A stretch of DNA of 64,000 nt from Sphingosinicella sp. BN140058 (GTDB lineage: Bacteria; Pseudomonadota; Alphaproteobacteria; Sphingomonadales; Sphingomonadaceae). A model generated the notes under the pieces. It was not told where the DNA came from and made no database searches. It saw only the letters and a program-made list of their open reading frames with translations. Shown piece by piece: positions 37,035-45,991 of the stretch (position 1 is the first letter of the stretch; each line of letters begins with the position of its first letter). The stretch is taken from positions 62,001 through 126,000 of the forward strand of contig NZ_CP035501.1 of assembly GCF_004135585.1 (NCBI RefSeq). Reading direction: 5' to 3'. A program made the translations under genes and the position numbers.

Positions 37035-37232
37035 TTAGGCGACGGTCAGAGCGTAGAGGCTGATCAGCAGAAGGAGGCATCCTCCGGACAGGCTCCACCA
37101 GAATCGTACCGGCTGCGCCTTGCGACGCACCGGTGTGCCCCACCATGCGCTCGGCCTGCTGACGATGAGCGGTACAAGGACGCCGATCGCGATTGCGATC
37201 CAGAGCCACGGCTTCATCCAGTCGGGGAACAT
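37035..37232 (-). CDS. Small two-helix membrane protein
   Basis: A 65-residue frame with two hydrophobic spans (WLWIAIAIGVLVPLIV and SLSGGCLLLLISLYALTV) separated by a basic loop (PVRRKAQPVR). Plausible as a real membrane peptide by composition, but the ribosome site is weak and no neighbour supports it. It is divergent from ku. Confidence 0.4.
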   Translation of the reverse strand: MFPDWMKPWLWIAIAIGVLVPLIVSRPSAWWGTPVRRKAQPVRFWWSLSGGCLLLLISLYALTVA

Positions 37233-37374
37233 CGGCAGTGTCTAACATCACACCGTTTACGTCTGCAACGACGACGCCCCGATGCCCCCTGCCCGCCTGC
37301 GGGCGGCAGCGGCGAAGGAACCCGCGCGCGCTCCGTCGATTGAATCGGAAACGAATCGATCCGGAGCATGTTCG

Positions 37375-38298
37375 ATGGCCGCACGCGCATATTGGAAGGG
37401 GCAGATCAGGCTGGCCTTGGTCTCGATCCCGGTCGAGATCTTCAGCGCGACCAAGAGCGGCGCCGCGATCGCGTTCAACCAGATCCACGAGCCGACCGGC
37501 AAGCGTATCAAGTACGAAAAGGTCGTGCCCGGCGTCGGCCCGGTCGATCCGGAGGACATCGTCAAGGGCTTCCAATATGAGAAAGGCTCCTACGTCCTCG
37601 TCAACGACGAGGAACTGGAGGCGGTGAAACTCGAATCGAAGAAGACGTTGGAGCTCACCCAGTTCGTCGATTACGACGAGGTCGACGTCCTCTATTACGA
37701 GAAGCCCTATTACGTCGTCCCCGCCGACGATCTCGCCGAGGAGGCGTTCATCGTCCTGCGCGAAGCCCTTCGCCGGACACGCAAGGTCGGCGTCGGCCAG
37801 CTCGCGCTGCGCGGCCGCGAATATCTGGTGAGCCTCAAGCCCTGCGGCCGCGGCCTGGTGCTCGAGACCCTGCGCTACGCCGACGAGGTCAACAAGGCGC
37901 GCGACTATTTCCGCGACATCTCCGATGCCAAGCCCGACGAGGATCTGCTCGACCTCGCCGAGACCCTGATCGAGCGCAAGACCGCCGATTTCGACGCCTC
38001 CAAATTCCATGATCGCTATATCGAGGCGGTCCAGGATCTGATCGAACGCAAGCGCAAGGGCGCGACCATCCACCCCGAGGAAGACGAGGCGCCCGCCAAG
38101 GGTACCAACGTCATCGACCTGATGGCGGCGCTGAAACGCTCGATCGAGAAGCCGGGGGCGAGCGGCGGCGAGGAGAGCGGAACCAAGAAAGCGCCGGCGA
38201 AGAAGGCCCCCGCCAAGAGCACGGCCAAGGCCCCGGCCAAGAAGGCCCCTGCCAAGGCGGCGCCCGCAAAGGCGGCACCGGCGAGGAAAAGAGCGTGA
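37375..38298 (+). CDS. ku: Non-homologous end-joining protein Ku
   Basis: A 307-residue bacterial Ku. The core beta-barrel (about 1-255) begins ARAYWKGQIRLALVSIPVEIF and includes KRIKYEKVVPG and QFVDYDEVDVLYYEKPYYV. The C-terminus (265-307) is a Lys/Ala/Pro-rich tail of KAPAKKAPAK repeats, typical of tails that bind DNA in bacterial Ku. It encircles broken DNA ends and recruits LigD, encoded next. GGAG eight bases before the ATG supports this start over a longer frame. Confidence 0.95.
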   Translation: MAARAYWKGQIRLALVSIPVEIFSATKSGAAIAFNQIHEPTGKRIKYEKVVPGVGPVDPEDIVKGFQYEKGSYVLVNDEELEAVKLESKKTLELTQFVDYDEVDVLYYEKPYYVVPADDLAEEAFIVLREALRRTRKVGVGQLALRGREYLVSLKPCGRGLVLETLRYADEVNKARDYFRDISDAKPDEDLLDLAETLIERKTADFDASKFHDRYIEAVQDLIERKRKGATIHPEEDEAPAKGTNVIDLMAALKRSIEKPGASGGEESGTKKAPAKKAPAKSTAKAPAKKAPAKAAPAKAAPARKRA

Positions 38299-38304
38299 GG
38301 GATA

Positions 38305-38505
38305 AGATCCTCCCCGAGCTGTGCTCGGGGAGGGGGACCGCCCGGCGCAGCCGGGGGGTGGAGGGGGGCTTATGCAGCGCACTGCACCGCCCCCCCTCCA
38401 CCACGCCGCTGCGCGCAACGGCTGCTGCGCAGCCGGTTCCGGCTCTCGGAACGCCCCCGGCGTTCCGACCCGCCTTCACTCCCCTCCCCGTTCCGGGGAG
38501 GATCT
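38305..38505. repeat. Dispersed palindrome P2 between ku and ligD
   Basis: Starts AGATCCTCCCCGAGC-TGT-GCTCGGGGAGGGGGACCG and ends CCCCTCCCCGTTCCGGGGAGGATCT. The middle carries GGGTGGAGGGGGG/CCCCCCTCCACC and a module CAGCCGGTTCCGGCTCTCGGAACG-CCCCCGG-CGTTCC that recurs, inverted, in the ligD copy (39151-39380). Its terminal GGGGAGG (38495-38501) lies nine bases before the ligD GTG and is the only visible Shine-Dalgarno for that gene. Confidence 0.85.
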
Positions 38506-38510
38506 GAGAC

Positions 38511-41210
38511 GTGGCAAAACCCGCCAACCCCCTCGAAACTTACAACCAGAAGCGCGACTTCGCGAAGACTGCGGAACCGAAGGGCACTTTCGACAAACTC
38601 TCCTGGGGCGAGGGCCATGGCTTCATGGTCCAGAAGCACGACGCCACCCGCCTCCATTACGATTTCCGGCTCGAGCTCGACGGCGTGCTGAAGAGCTGGG
38701 CGGTGCCCAACGGTCCCAGCCTCGATCCGGCCGACAAGCGCCTGGCCGTCCGCACCGAAGACCATCCCCTCTCCTACGCCACCTTCGAGGGGATCATCCC
38801 CAAGGGCGAATATGGCGGCGGCACGGTGATGCTGTGGGATCGCGGCATCTGGATCCCCCATCCCGGCAAGGATCCGCGCAAGACCCTGGAGGAAGGCCAT
38901 CTCCATTTCACCCTCGACGGCGAGCGGATGCAGGGCGAGTGGATCATGATCCGCATGAAGGGCCGCCCGCGCGACCGCGGCGAGAACTGGATCCTGAAGA
39001 AGGTCACCGACGAACATGCCGGCGGCTCGATGGCCCTCACCGAACGCTTTCTCACCAGCATCAAGACCGGCCGCACGATGCAGGAAATCGCGGCGGAGGC
39101 AAAGGCGAAGGAGCTGAAGAGCTGGCTCAAGGGGCTTGAGCCGAAGAAAAATCCTCCCCGAGCTCTGCTCGGGAAGGGGGGTGTAGGCGGGTCGGCAGGC
39201 CGGGGGCCTGCCGAGAGCCGGAACCGGCTGCAAAGCAGCCGTCAGTCGAAGACTGGTGGAGGGGCAAACGGCGCCGGCGCCCCACCGCAGGGTGCAGAAG
39301 GGGCCACTAGCGCCCAGTCTGCCCCTCCACCCCGCCGCTCCGCGGCACGGTCCCCCTCCCCGAGCAAAGCTCGAGGAGGAGGCGGGCAAGGCGCCCTTCC
39401 CCTCCCCGCCTTCCGCGAGCCGCGAAAGGCGACGCTCGCCGATCACGTCCCCTCCGGATCCGGCTGGATCCACGAGATGAAATATGACGGCTATCGCTGC
39501 CTGCTGGCGATCGCCGGCGGCAAAGCGAAAGTCTACACCCGCTCCGGGCTCGACTGGTCGGACAAGTTCCCGGAGATCGTCGACGCCGCGGCATCGCTGG
39601 AGGTCGGCTCCGCCTTGCTCGATGGCGAGATCGTCAGCCTCGACGACAAGGGCTCGTCGAGCTTCTCGGCGCTCCAGCAGGCGATCGGCGAAGGCGGCCG
39701 CGGTCTCACCCTGTTCCTGTTCGATGCGCTCGAGATCGACGGCGAGGACGTGTCGCGCCTTCCCAATATCGAACGCAAGGGCCGCCTCGCCACCCTGGTC
39801 GGCGAAGGCAAGCCGCCGATCCTGCTCTATGCCGAGCATATCGTCGGCCATGGCGAAGAGCTGTTCCGGGCGATGTGCGACGCCGGCCAGGAAGGGATCA
39901 TCTCCAAGCGTGCCGACGCCTCCTATCGTTCGGCGCGGACCAAGACCTGGCTCAAGATCAAGTGCATCCAGCGCCAGGAATTCGTCATCATCGGCTGGAC
40001 TCCGAGCGAGGCCAAGGCGCGCGGCTTCCGCTCGCTGCTGCTCGCGGTCAACGAAGACGGGGCGTTACGCTATGTCGGCAAGGTCGGCACCGGCTTCTCG
40101 ATGGCCTTGATCCAGGAACTGCTCGCCAGGCTGAAGCGGATCGAGGTCAAGACCGCGCCGACCGCCGTCCCCCGCGCGGAGGCGCTCGGCGCGCATTGGG
40201 TCAAGTCCGAACTGGTCTGCGAGATCGCTTTCGCCGAATTCACCTCGGAAGGGGTGATCCGCCACGGCAGCTTCCTCGGCCTGCGCGGCGACAAGAAGGC
40301 CGGCGAAGTCGTCAGGGAACTGCCGCAGCCGATCGCCGAGCCCAGCAGCGACGACATCAAGATCACCAATCCGGAGCGCGTGATCTTTCCCGACGCCGGC
40401 GTCACCAAGCAGGAACTGGTCGATTATTACCGCGCAATAGGCCCGGTGATGATGGCCTGGGCGGCGCAGCGGCCGCTCAGCCTCGTCCGCTGCCCGCAGG
40501 GCCGCGACAAGAAATGCTTTTTCCAGAAGCACAATACCGGAAGCTTCGGCCGCCACGTCCACCAGATCGAGATCGAGGAGAAGAAGGGCCAGACCGAGGA
40601 TTATGTCTATGTCGACGATACTGCCGGCCTGATCGCCTGCGTGCAGATGGGCACGATCGAATTCCACGGCTGGGGCTCGCCGGTGGCCGATATCGAGAAG
40701 CCCGACCGGCTGATCTTCGACATCGATCCCGACGAAGGCCTCGATTTCGCCGAGACCAAGCGCGCCGCCCGCGATCTCCACCGCTATCTCGCCGACATGG
40801 GTCTGCAGAGCTTCCCCCTGCTGACCGGCGGCAAGGGCGTCCACGTGGTCGTGCCGCTCACGCCCGACGCGGAATGGCCCGAGGTCAAGGATTTCGCCCA
40901 GCGTTTCTGCATCGCCCTGGCGACGGCCGAGCCCGAACGCTTCACCGCCAATCTCGCCAAGGCGAAGCGCAAGGGCCGGATGTTCCTCGATTACCTCCGC
41001 AACCAGCGCGGCGCGACCGCGATCATGCCTTATTCGGCGCGCGCCCGCGAAGGCGCGCCGGTGTCGGCGCCGATCAGCTGGGACGAACTGGACGACATGC
41101 AAAGCGGCGCCCGTTTCAGCGTCCGCGATTCCGCACTCCTGCTCGAACGCGCGTCGAGCCGCGCCCTCCAGGGCTGGGGCGAAGCCAGCCAGACTCTACC
41201 GGATCTTTAA
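38511..41210 (+). CDS. ligD: ATP-dependent DNA ligase LigD with in-frame palindrome insert
   Basis: An 899-residue three-domain NHEJ enzyme. The 3'-phosphoesterase domain is residues about 13-185 (KHDATRLHYDFRLELDG, HPLSYATFEGIIPKGEYGGG). The ligase domain is about 305-600 with catalytic K324 in EMKYDGYR. The primase-polymerase domain is about 617-890 with the acidic motif FDIDPDEG near 735. Between phosphoesterase and ligase, residues about 214-290 (Gly/Ala/Pro/Ser-rich) are translated from a CCTCCCCG-type palindrome, making the linker unusually long while keeping the frame. GTG start, with its Shine-Dalgarno supplied by the palindrome upstream. Works with the neighbouring Ku. Confidence 0.95.
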   Translation: MAKPANPLETYNQKRDFAKTAEPKGTFDKLSWGEGHGFMVQKHDATRLHYDFRLELDGVLKSWAVPNGPSLDPADKRLAVRTEDHPLSYATFEGIIPKGEYGGGTVMLWDRGIWIPHPGKDPRKTLEEGHLHFTLDGERMQGEWIMIRMKGRPRDRGENWILKKVTDEHAGGSMALTERFLTSIKTGRTMQEIAAEAKAKELKSWLKGLEPKKNPPRALLGKGGVGGSAGRGPAESRNRLQSSRQSKTGGGANGAGAPPQGAEGATSAQSAPPPRRSAARSPSPSKARGGGGQGALPLPAFREPRKATLADHVPSGSGWIHEMKYDGYRCLLAIAGGKAKVYTRSGLDWSDKFPEIVDAAASLEVGSALLDGEIVSLDDKGSSSFSALQQAIGEGGRGLTLFLFDALEIDGEDVSRLPNIERKGRLATLVGEGKPPILLYAEHIVGHGEELFRAMCDAGQEGIISKRADASYRSARTKTWLKIKCIQRQEFVIIGWTPSEAKARGFRSLLLAVNEDGALRYVGKVGTGFSMALIQELLARLKRIEVKTAPTAVPRAEALGAHWVKSELVCEIAFAEFTSEGVIRHGSFLGLRGDKKAGEVVRELPQPIAEPSSDDIKITNPERVIFPDAGVTKQELVDYYRAIGPVMMAWAAQRPLSLVRCPQGRDKKCFFQKHNTGSFGRHVHQIEIEEKKGQTEDYVYVDDTAGLIACVQMGTIEFHGWGSPVADIEKPDRLIFDIDPDEGLDFAETKRAARDLHRYLADMGLQSFPLLTGGKGVHVVVPLTPDAEWPEVKDFAQRFCIALATAEPERFTANLAKAKRKGRMFLDYLRNQRGATAIMPYSARAREGAPVSAPISWDELDDMQSGARFSVRDSALLLERASSRALQGWGEASQTLPDL
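39151..39380. repeat. Dispersed palindrome P3 inside ligD, in frame
   Basis: Left end ATCCTCCCCGAGCTCTGCTCGGGAAGGGGG, right end CCCCCTCCCCGAGCAAAGCTCGAGGAGG. The interior has the GGCGGGTCGGCAGGC-CGGGG-GCCTGCCGAGAGCCGGAACCGG module seen inverted in P2, and TGGTGGAGGGGC / GCCCCTCCACC. It lies wholly within the ligD reading frame without creating a stop. Confidence 0.85.
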
Positions 41211-41213
41211 GCC

Positions 41214-41402
41214 ATGACGATCGACATCAACACCGCAACCAAGGAAGAAATCGATGCCGTCGAAGGCCTTCAAGGCCACGGCCACGAAATTGTCCGCTTT
41301 AGGGAGGAACGCGGCGGCTTCACCGAATTGCGCCAGCTGGACGAAGTGCCGGGGCTTAGCGGAAAGGTGGATGCGGACACTCTGAAGCGGATCTGCGTTT
41401 GA
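41214..41402 (+). CDS. Small helix-hairpin-helix protein
   Basis: A 62-residue protein that is essentially one ComEA-type helix-hairpin-helix unit: DINTATKEEIDAVEGLQG, FREERGGFTELRQLDEVPGLSG. Such domains bind DNA without sequence specificity. It begins four bases after the ligD stop, so it is probably co-transcribed with ku-ligD and may assist end joining; that role is inference. Confidence 0.8.
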   Translation: MTIDINTATKEEIDAVEGLQGHGHEIVRFREERGGFTELRQLDEVPGLSGKVDADTLKRICV

Positions 41403-41489
41403 GGCGGGGGGCTTCTTGTCAGGCGCACGTCTTTACGCCACGGGCAATGGTCCGACGGTCTCGGTGCCGCGCACGGATTTGGAGATGAG

Positions 41490-42998
41490 ATGAGCGATCC
41501 GGAATTGGTCAACGAAGGCGGCCCGGTCTCCTCGGGCCTTCCCGAACTCGACTACATCCTTGCCGGCGGATATGCCGCCAACCGCGTCCATCTGGTCGAA
41601 GGCGAGCCGGGCGCCGGCAAGACCACCCTCGGTCTTCAATTCCTGCTCGAAGGCAAACGCAAGAACGAGCGCTGCCTCTATATCACCCTTTCGGAGAGCA
41701 GGGCAGAACTCAAGCATACCGCGAGCACCCACGGTTGGGACCTCGACGGGATCGAGATCTTCGAGCTGGTGCCGCCCGAATTGAGCCTCGATTCCGAGCG
41801 CGAGCAGTCGATCGTCTACGCCTCGGATCTCGAACTCGGCGAAACCGTCCAGATGGTCATGGACGAGGTGCAGCGGGTCGCCCCCGCGCGGATCGTGTTC
41901 GACAGCCTGTCCGAAATCCGTCTGCTGGCGCAGGGACCGCTGCGCTTCCGCCGTCAGGTGCTCGCGCTCAAACATTATTTCGCGCAGCGCAATTGCACCG
42001 TTCTGTTCCTCGACGATCTCACCCAGACTCACGAGGATCTCAGCCTCCACAGCCTCGCCCACGGCGTGCTTCGGCTCGACCAGATCGCGATCGGCTACGG
42101 CGCGGAGCGCCGCCGCCTGCGGATCTGGAAGATGCGCGGGCGCGCCTTCAAGGGCGGCTATCACGACATCGCGATCCGCACCGGCGGCATGACCATCTTC
42201 CCACGGCTCGTAGCGGCCTCGCATCCGGAGGCCGGCCGGCCCGACCTGCGGGCGCAAAGCGGCATCGCGGAACTGGACGATCTCGTCGGCGGCGGCCTCG
42301 ACTACGGCACTGCCAATCTCATCGTCGGTCCGTCGGGCTCGGGCAAGTCGACGCTGATTCTCCAATATCTCTACGCCGCGCTGAAGCGCGGCGAAAAGGT
42401 GCTGGTGGTCAGCTTCGACGAGACCGAACGAGTCTTCATGCGGCGCGCCATCGGGCTCGGCATGGATCTCTCCGACGCGATCCGCGACGGGCTGTTCACC
42501 TTCCGGCAGGTCGATCCGGCCGAACTCTCGCCGGGCGAACTGACCGCTTTGGTCCGCGAGCAGGTCGAAGGCGGCACATCGATCGTCTGCCTCGATTCCC
42601 TTACCGGTTATCAGCATGCGATGACGGAGGAGAAATACATGCTCCTCCAGATGCACGAGATCGTGACCTATTTGAACCAGCAGGGCGTGCTTACTTTCCT
42701 GATCCTCGCGCAGAGCGGAATGGTCGGCCAGATGCAGTCGCCGGTGGACCTCACCTATCTTTCGGATGCGGTCATCCTGCTGCGCTTCTTCGAAGCCCGG
42801 GGTGAGATCCGACGGGCTCTGTCGATGCTCAAGAAGCGCACCGGCGCGCATGAATCGACCATCCGCGAGCTGAAGATCGACGGCGGCGGCATTCGCGTGG
42901 GCGAGAAGCTGGATGGCTTCCGCGGCGTGTTGACCGGCGTGCCGGTGTTCGAGGGCGACGCCAAGCTGATCGAGGAGCGCCGTGACCAGCGCGGCTGA
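41490..42998 (+). CDS. KaiC-like double RecA-domain ATPase
   Basis: A 502-residue protein with two KaiC domains. Walker A motifs: GEPGAGKTT (about 41) and GPSGSGKST (about 283); Walker B-like IVFDSLSEI and IVCLDSLTG. Sequence VSSGLPELDYILAGGYAANRVHLVEG is typical of proteobacterial KaiC/RAD55-family ATPases, which act in stress signalling rather than a cyanobacterial clock. It overlaps the following histidine kinase by 17 bases, a common partnership. GGAGATG upstream of the ATG is the ribosome site. Confidence 0.9.
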   Translation: MSDPELVNEGGPVSSGLPELDYILAGGYAANRVHLVEGEPGAGKTTLGLQFLLEGKRKNERCLYITLSESRAELKHTASTHGWDLDGIEIFELVPPELSLDSEREQSIVYASDLELGETVQMVMDEVQRVAPARIVFDSLSEIRLLAQGPLRFRRQVLALKHYFAQRNCTVLFLDDLTQTHEDLSLHSLAHGVLRLDQIAIGYGAERRRLRIWKMRGRAFKGGYHDIAIRTGGMTIFPRLVAASHPEAGRPDLRAQSGIAELDDLVGGGLDYGTANLIVGPSGSGKSTLILQYLYAALKRGEKVLVVSFDETERVFMRRAIGLGMDLSDAIRDGLFTFRQVDPAELSPGELTALVREQVEGGTSIVCLDSLTGYQHAMTEEKYMLLQMHEIVTYLNQQGVLTFLILAQSGMVGQMQSPVDLTYLSDAVILLRFFEARGEIRRALSMLKKRTGAHESTIRELKIDGGGIRVGEKLDGFRGVLTGVPVFEGDAKLIEERRDQRG

Positions 42999-44694
42999 CG
43001 ATATTTTCCTCGTCATCGCACCTTCGGGGCGCGACGCGAAGGTGGTCGGCGATCTGCTCGGCAGCGCTGGCCTGCTCTGGCAGGCCGACAATGACGGCGA
43101 AGCCCTGCTCGACGCGCTGGCAGAGGGAAAATGCGCAGGCGCCGTCGTCACCGACGATGCGCTGTCGCGGATCGATTCCGAGCGCCTGCGCGACGCGATC
43201 GAACGACAGCCGCCCTGGTCGGACTTCCCGTTCGTCCTGCTCAGCCGCCGTGGCGATACACGGCAGGGATCGCGGTCGATCGAGGATCTGGTCAACGTCA
43301 CCATCCTCGAACGCCCCCTGCATCCGGCCTCTTTGATCAGCGCGGCGCGGGCGGCGTTGCGCGGCCGCAAGCGTCAGCGCCTGGCTGCGCGTCATCTTTC
43401 CGATCTCGAAATCGCCCAGGCGCAGTTGCGCGAGCTCGCCGGATCGCTCGAAGCGAAGGTGATCGAGCGCACCCGCGATCTCGCCGCCGCCAACGATCGC
43501 CTGACCGCCGAGATTGCGGAGCGCGAGCGTGCCGAGGCACGCCTGCTCCAGGCCCAGAAGATGGAAGCGGTCGGACAGCTGACCGGCGGCATCGCCCACG
43601 ATTTCAACAATCTGCTGACCGCGATCGTCGGCTCGCTCGATCTGCTGCTCCGCCGCACCGACGACGAGAAATTGCGCCGGCTCGCCCGCAATGCGCTCGA
43701 GGCCGGCGAGCGCGGCGCCCGTCTCACCGGCCAGTTGCTCGCTTTCTCGCGCCGCCAGCGCCTCTCCCCCACCCCGGTCCAGCCCAACGATATCATCTCC
43801 GGAATGGGTGATCTGCTCGCCCGCTCGATCGGCCCGCACGTTCGCGTCGAGACCCGGCTCGATGCCAATCTTTGGCAGGCGCTTGCAGATCCGACCCAGC
43901 TCGAGGTGATGATCCTCAACCTCGCGATCAACGCCCGCGACGCGATGCCGTCGGGCGGCCGCCTGACCATTGCGACCGCCAATCTCGAGCATGTGCCCGC
44001 GTCCCTGCAAGCGGAGCTTCCGGACGGGGAATATGTGGCGATCTCGGTCGCCGACACCGGCACCGGCATGAGCCCGGCCGTCCTCGCCCGCGCGTTCGAG
44101 CCCTTCTTCACCACCAAGGAGGTCGGCAAGGGCACCGGCCTCGGCCTTGCCCAGCTCTACGGCTTCGCAAAGCAATCGGGCGGCACCGCGAGGATCGAGA
44201 GCCGCGAAGGCCACGGCACCGTTGTCACCATCTATTTGCCGCGCACCCGCGAACAGACGGAGGCCGAGGCGCCACGCCCGCTCGCCGCCCGTCCCGCCAC
44301 CCGCGCGCGCATTCTGGTGGTGGACGATGACGACGACGTCCGGCTCGTCGCTGCCGCCATGGTCGAGGAACTGGGCTACGAGGTGGTCGCCGAAGCCTGT
44401 GGCGATGCCGCGCTGAAACGGCTCGATCAGCAGGAGTTCGCGCTGCTGCTGACCGATGTTGCCATGCCCGGCATGAACGGGGTCGATCTCGCCGCCCGCG
44501 CCGCCCAGATCCGCCCCGATCTGCCGATCCTGTTCGCAAGCGGCTATGCCGACATCCAGACCTTCGGCGAGGAACTGAGCGACGACCGTTTGCTCAAGAA
44601 GCCCTACCGGATCGCCGATGTCGCGGCGCGGATCAGCGCCATCCTGACGCCCCAGCAGAGCACCGGAAAAGTGGTTCCGCTGCGCCGGCCATGA
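42982..44694 (+). CDS. Hybrid histidine kinase partnered with the KaiC-like protein
   Basis: A 570-residue cytoplasmic kinase. Residues 1-125 look like a degenerate receiver (no clear phospho-acceptor aspartate). A coiled coil (about 135-190) leads to the HisKA domain with H in GGIAHDFNNLL (about 206), an HATPase domain (N box LNLAINARDAMPSGG, G1 DTGTGM, F box EPFFTTK, G2 GTGLGLAQ), and a C-terminal receiver with aspartate in LLLTDVAMPG (about 492). GTG start inside the kaiC 3' end after GAGGAG. No membrane helix, so it senses something intracellular, perhaps via the KaiC partner. Confidence 0.92.
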   Translation: MTSAADDIFLVIAPSGRDAKVVGDLLGSAGLLWQADNDGEALLDALAEGKCAGAVVTDDALSRIDSERLRDAIERQPPWSDFPFVLLSRRGDTRQGSRSIEDLVNVTILERPLHPASLISAARAALRGRKRQRLAARHLSDLEIAQAQLRELAGSLEAKVIERTRDLAAANDRLTAEIAERERAEARLLQAQKMEAVGQLTGGIAHDFNNLLTAIVGSLDLLLRRTDDEKLRRLARNALEAGERGARLTGQLLAFSRRQRLSPTPVQPNDIISGMGDLLARSIGPHVRVETRLDANLWQALADPTQLEVMILNLAINARDAMPSGGRLTIATANLEHVPASLQAELPDGEYVAISVADTGTGMSPAVLARAFEPFFTTKEVGKGTGLGLAQLYGFAKQSGGTARIESREGHGTVVTIYLPRTREQTEAEAPRPLAARPATRARILVVDDDDDVRLVAAAMVEELGYEVVAEACGDAALKRLDQQEFALLLTDVAMPGMNGVDLAARAAQIRPDLPILFASGYADIQTFGEELSDDRLLKKPYRIADVAARISAILTPQQSTGKVVPLRRP

Positions 44695-44797
44695 ACCCGA
44701 ACCGCCGTGGTGTATTAGCCGGCTAGGGCGCTTTTCCCCTTGCACTCACCATTGGCCCTGCCCCATTTAACCAGCGACACATGATGAGGGAGCAACG

Positions 44798-45991
44798 ATG
44801 GCCACCGAAACCAAGCTCAAGCTGGAAGCGCCCGAGGCGCTGACCACCGTCGAGCCGGAGCAGGCCGCGGGCCTGGTGCCGATCGAGGACGGGGTGAAAT
44901 CCAAGCTGGAGACGGTCGCCGACAAGTTCGTGAGCGAGCTCGTCGCGGCGGATGCCAACAGCCCCGAATTCGGCCGCAAGGTCGACGAGCTCACCAACAT
45001 GGGCCGCAAGCAGATCGCCGATGCGGCAGGGGCGTCCAATCGCTTCCTCGATCGTCCGGTCAAGGCGATCGACGCCGACAACGGCATCGGCGCCAATTTG
45101 AGCGAGCTGCGCCGCACCGTCGAGGATCTCGATCCCGGCAAGCAGGGCAATCTGCTCGCGCCGAAGAAATTGTTCGGGATCATCCCGTTCGGCAACAAGA
45201 TGCGCAATTATTTCGACGGCTACAAGAGCGCGCAGAGCCACATCTCGACCATCCTTTCCAGCCTCGCCTCGGGCAAGGACGAGCTGCTGATGGACAATGC
45301 CGCGATCGACACCGAGCGCGCGTCCTTGTGGAAGACGATGGGCCAGCTCGAGCAGATGATCCACATCTCCAAGCTGCTCGATGCCAAGCTCGAGGACAAG
45401 GCCAACGAGCTCGACGCCACCGAGCCGGCCAAGGCCAAGGCGCTGCGCGAGACCGCCCTGTTCTACACCCGCCAGCGCACCACCGATCTGCTGACGCAGA
45501 TGGCGGTGACGGTGCAGGGCTATCTCGCCCTCGATCTCGTCAAGAAGAACAATGTCGAGCTGATCAAGGGCGTCGACCGCGCCTCGACCACCACCGTCTC
45601 CGCGCTGCGCACGGCGGTGACGGTCGCGCAGGCACTGACCAATCAGAAGCTGGTGCTCGATCAGATCACCGCACTCAACACCACCACCGCAAACGTGATC
45701 GATTCGACCGGCAATATGCTGCGCAACCAGACCGCCCAGATCCACCAGCAGGCGGCCTCGGCGACGATCCCGCTCGAGACGTTGCAGCGCGCCTTCCAGA
45801 ACATCTACGACACGATGGACAGCATCGATCAGTTCAAGCTGCAGGCGCTGTCCAGCATGAAGCAGACGGTCAACACCCTGTCGACCGAGGTCGAGAAGAG
45901 CCGCGGCTATATCGCGCGCGCCGAGGGCGTCGAGCAGAACCGCCTGTCGGGCAGCAGCGCACCGTCGCTGCTGGCGCCGGTCGAGCGCTAA
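44798..45991 (+). CDS. TelA/KlaA-family toxic anion resistance protein
   Basis: A 397-residue, almost wholly helical protein of the TelA family (PF05816): LFGIIPFGNKMRNYFDGYKSAQSHI, ALFYTRQRTTDLLTQMAVTVQGYLALDLVKKNN and AALNTTTANVI-type segments are diagnostic. The family is linked to tellurite and other toxic-anion or envelope stress, with the mechanism uncertain. It is followed without a gap by two paralogous membrane proteins, as TelA is by XpaC in other bacteria. Confidence 0.92.
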   Translation: MATETKLKLEAPEALTTVEPEQAAGLVPIEDGVKSKLETVADKFVSELVAADANSPEFGRKVDELTNMGRKQIADAAGASNRFLDRPVKAIDADNGIGANLSELRRTVEDLDPGKQGNLLAPKKLFGIIPFGNKMRNYFDGYKSAQSHISTILSSLASGKDELLMDNAAIDTERASLWKTMGQLEQMIHISKLLDAKLEDKANELDATEPAKAKALRETALFYTRQRTTDLLTQMAVTVQGYLALDLVKKNNVELIKGVDRASTTTVSALRTAVTVAQALTNQKLVLDQITALNTTTANVIDSTGNMLRNQTAQIHQQAASATIPLETLQRAFQNIYDTMDSIDQFKLQALSSMKQTVNTLSTEVEKSRGYIARAEGVEQNRLSGSSAPSLLAPVER

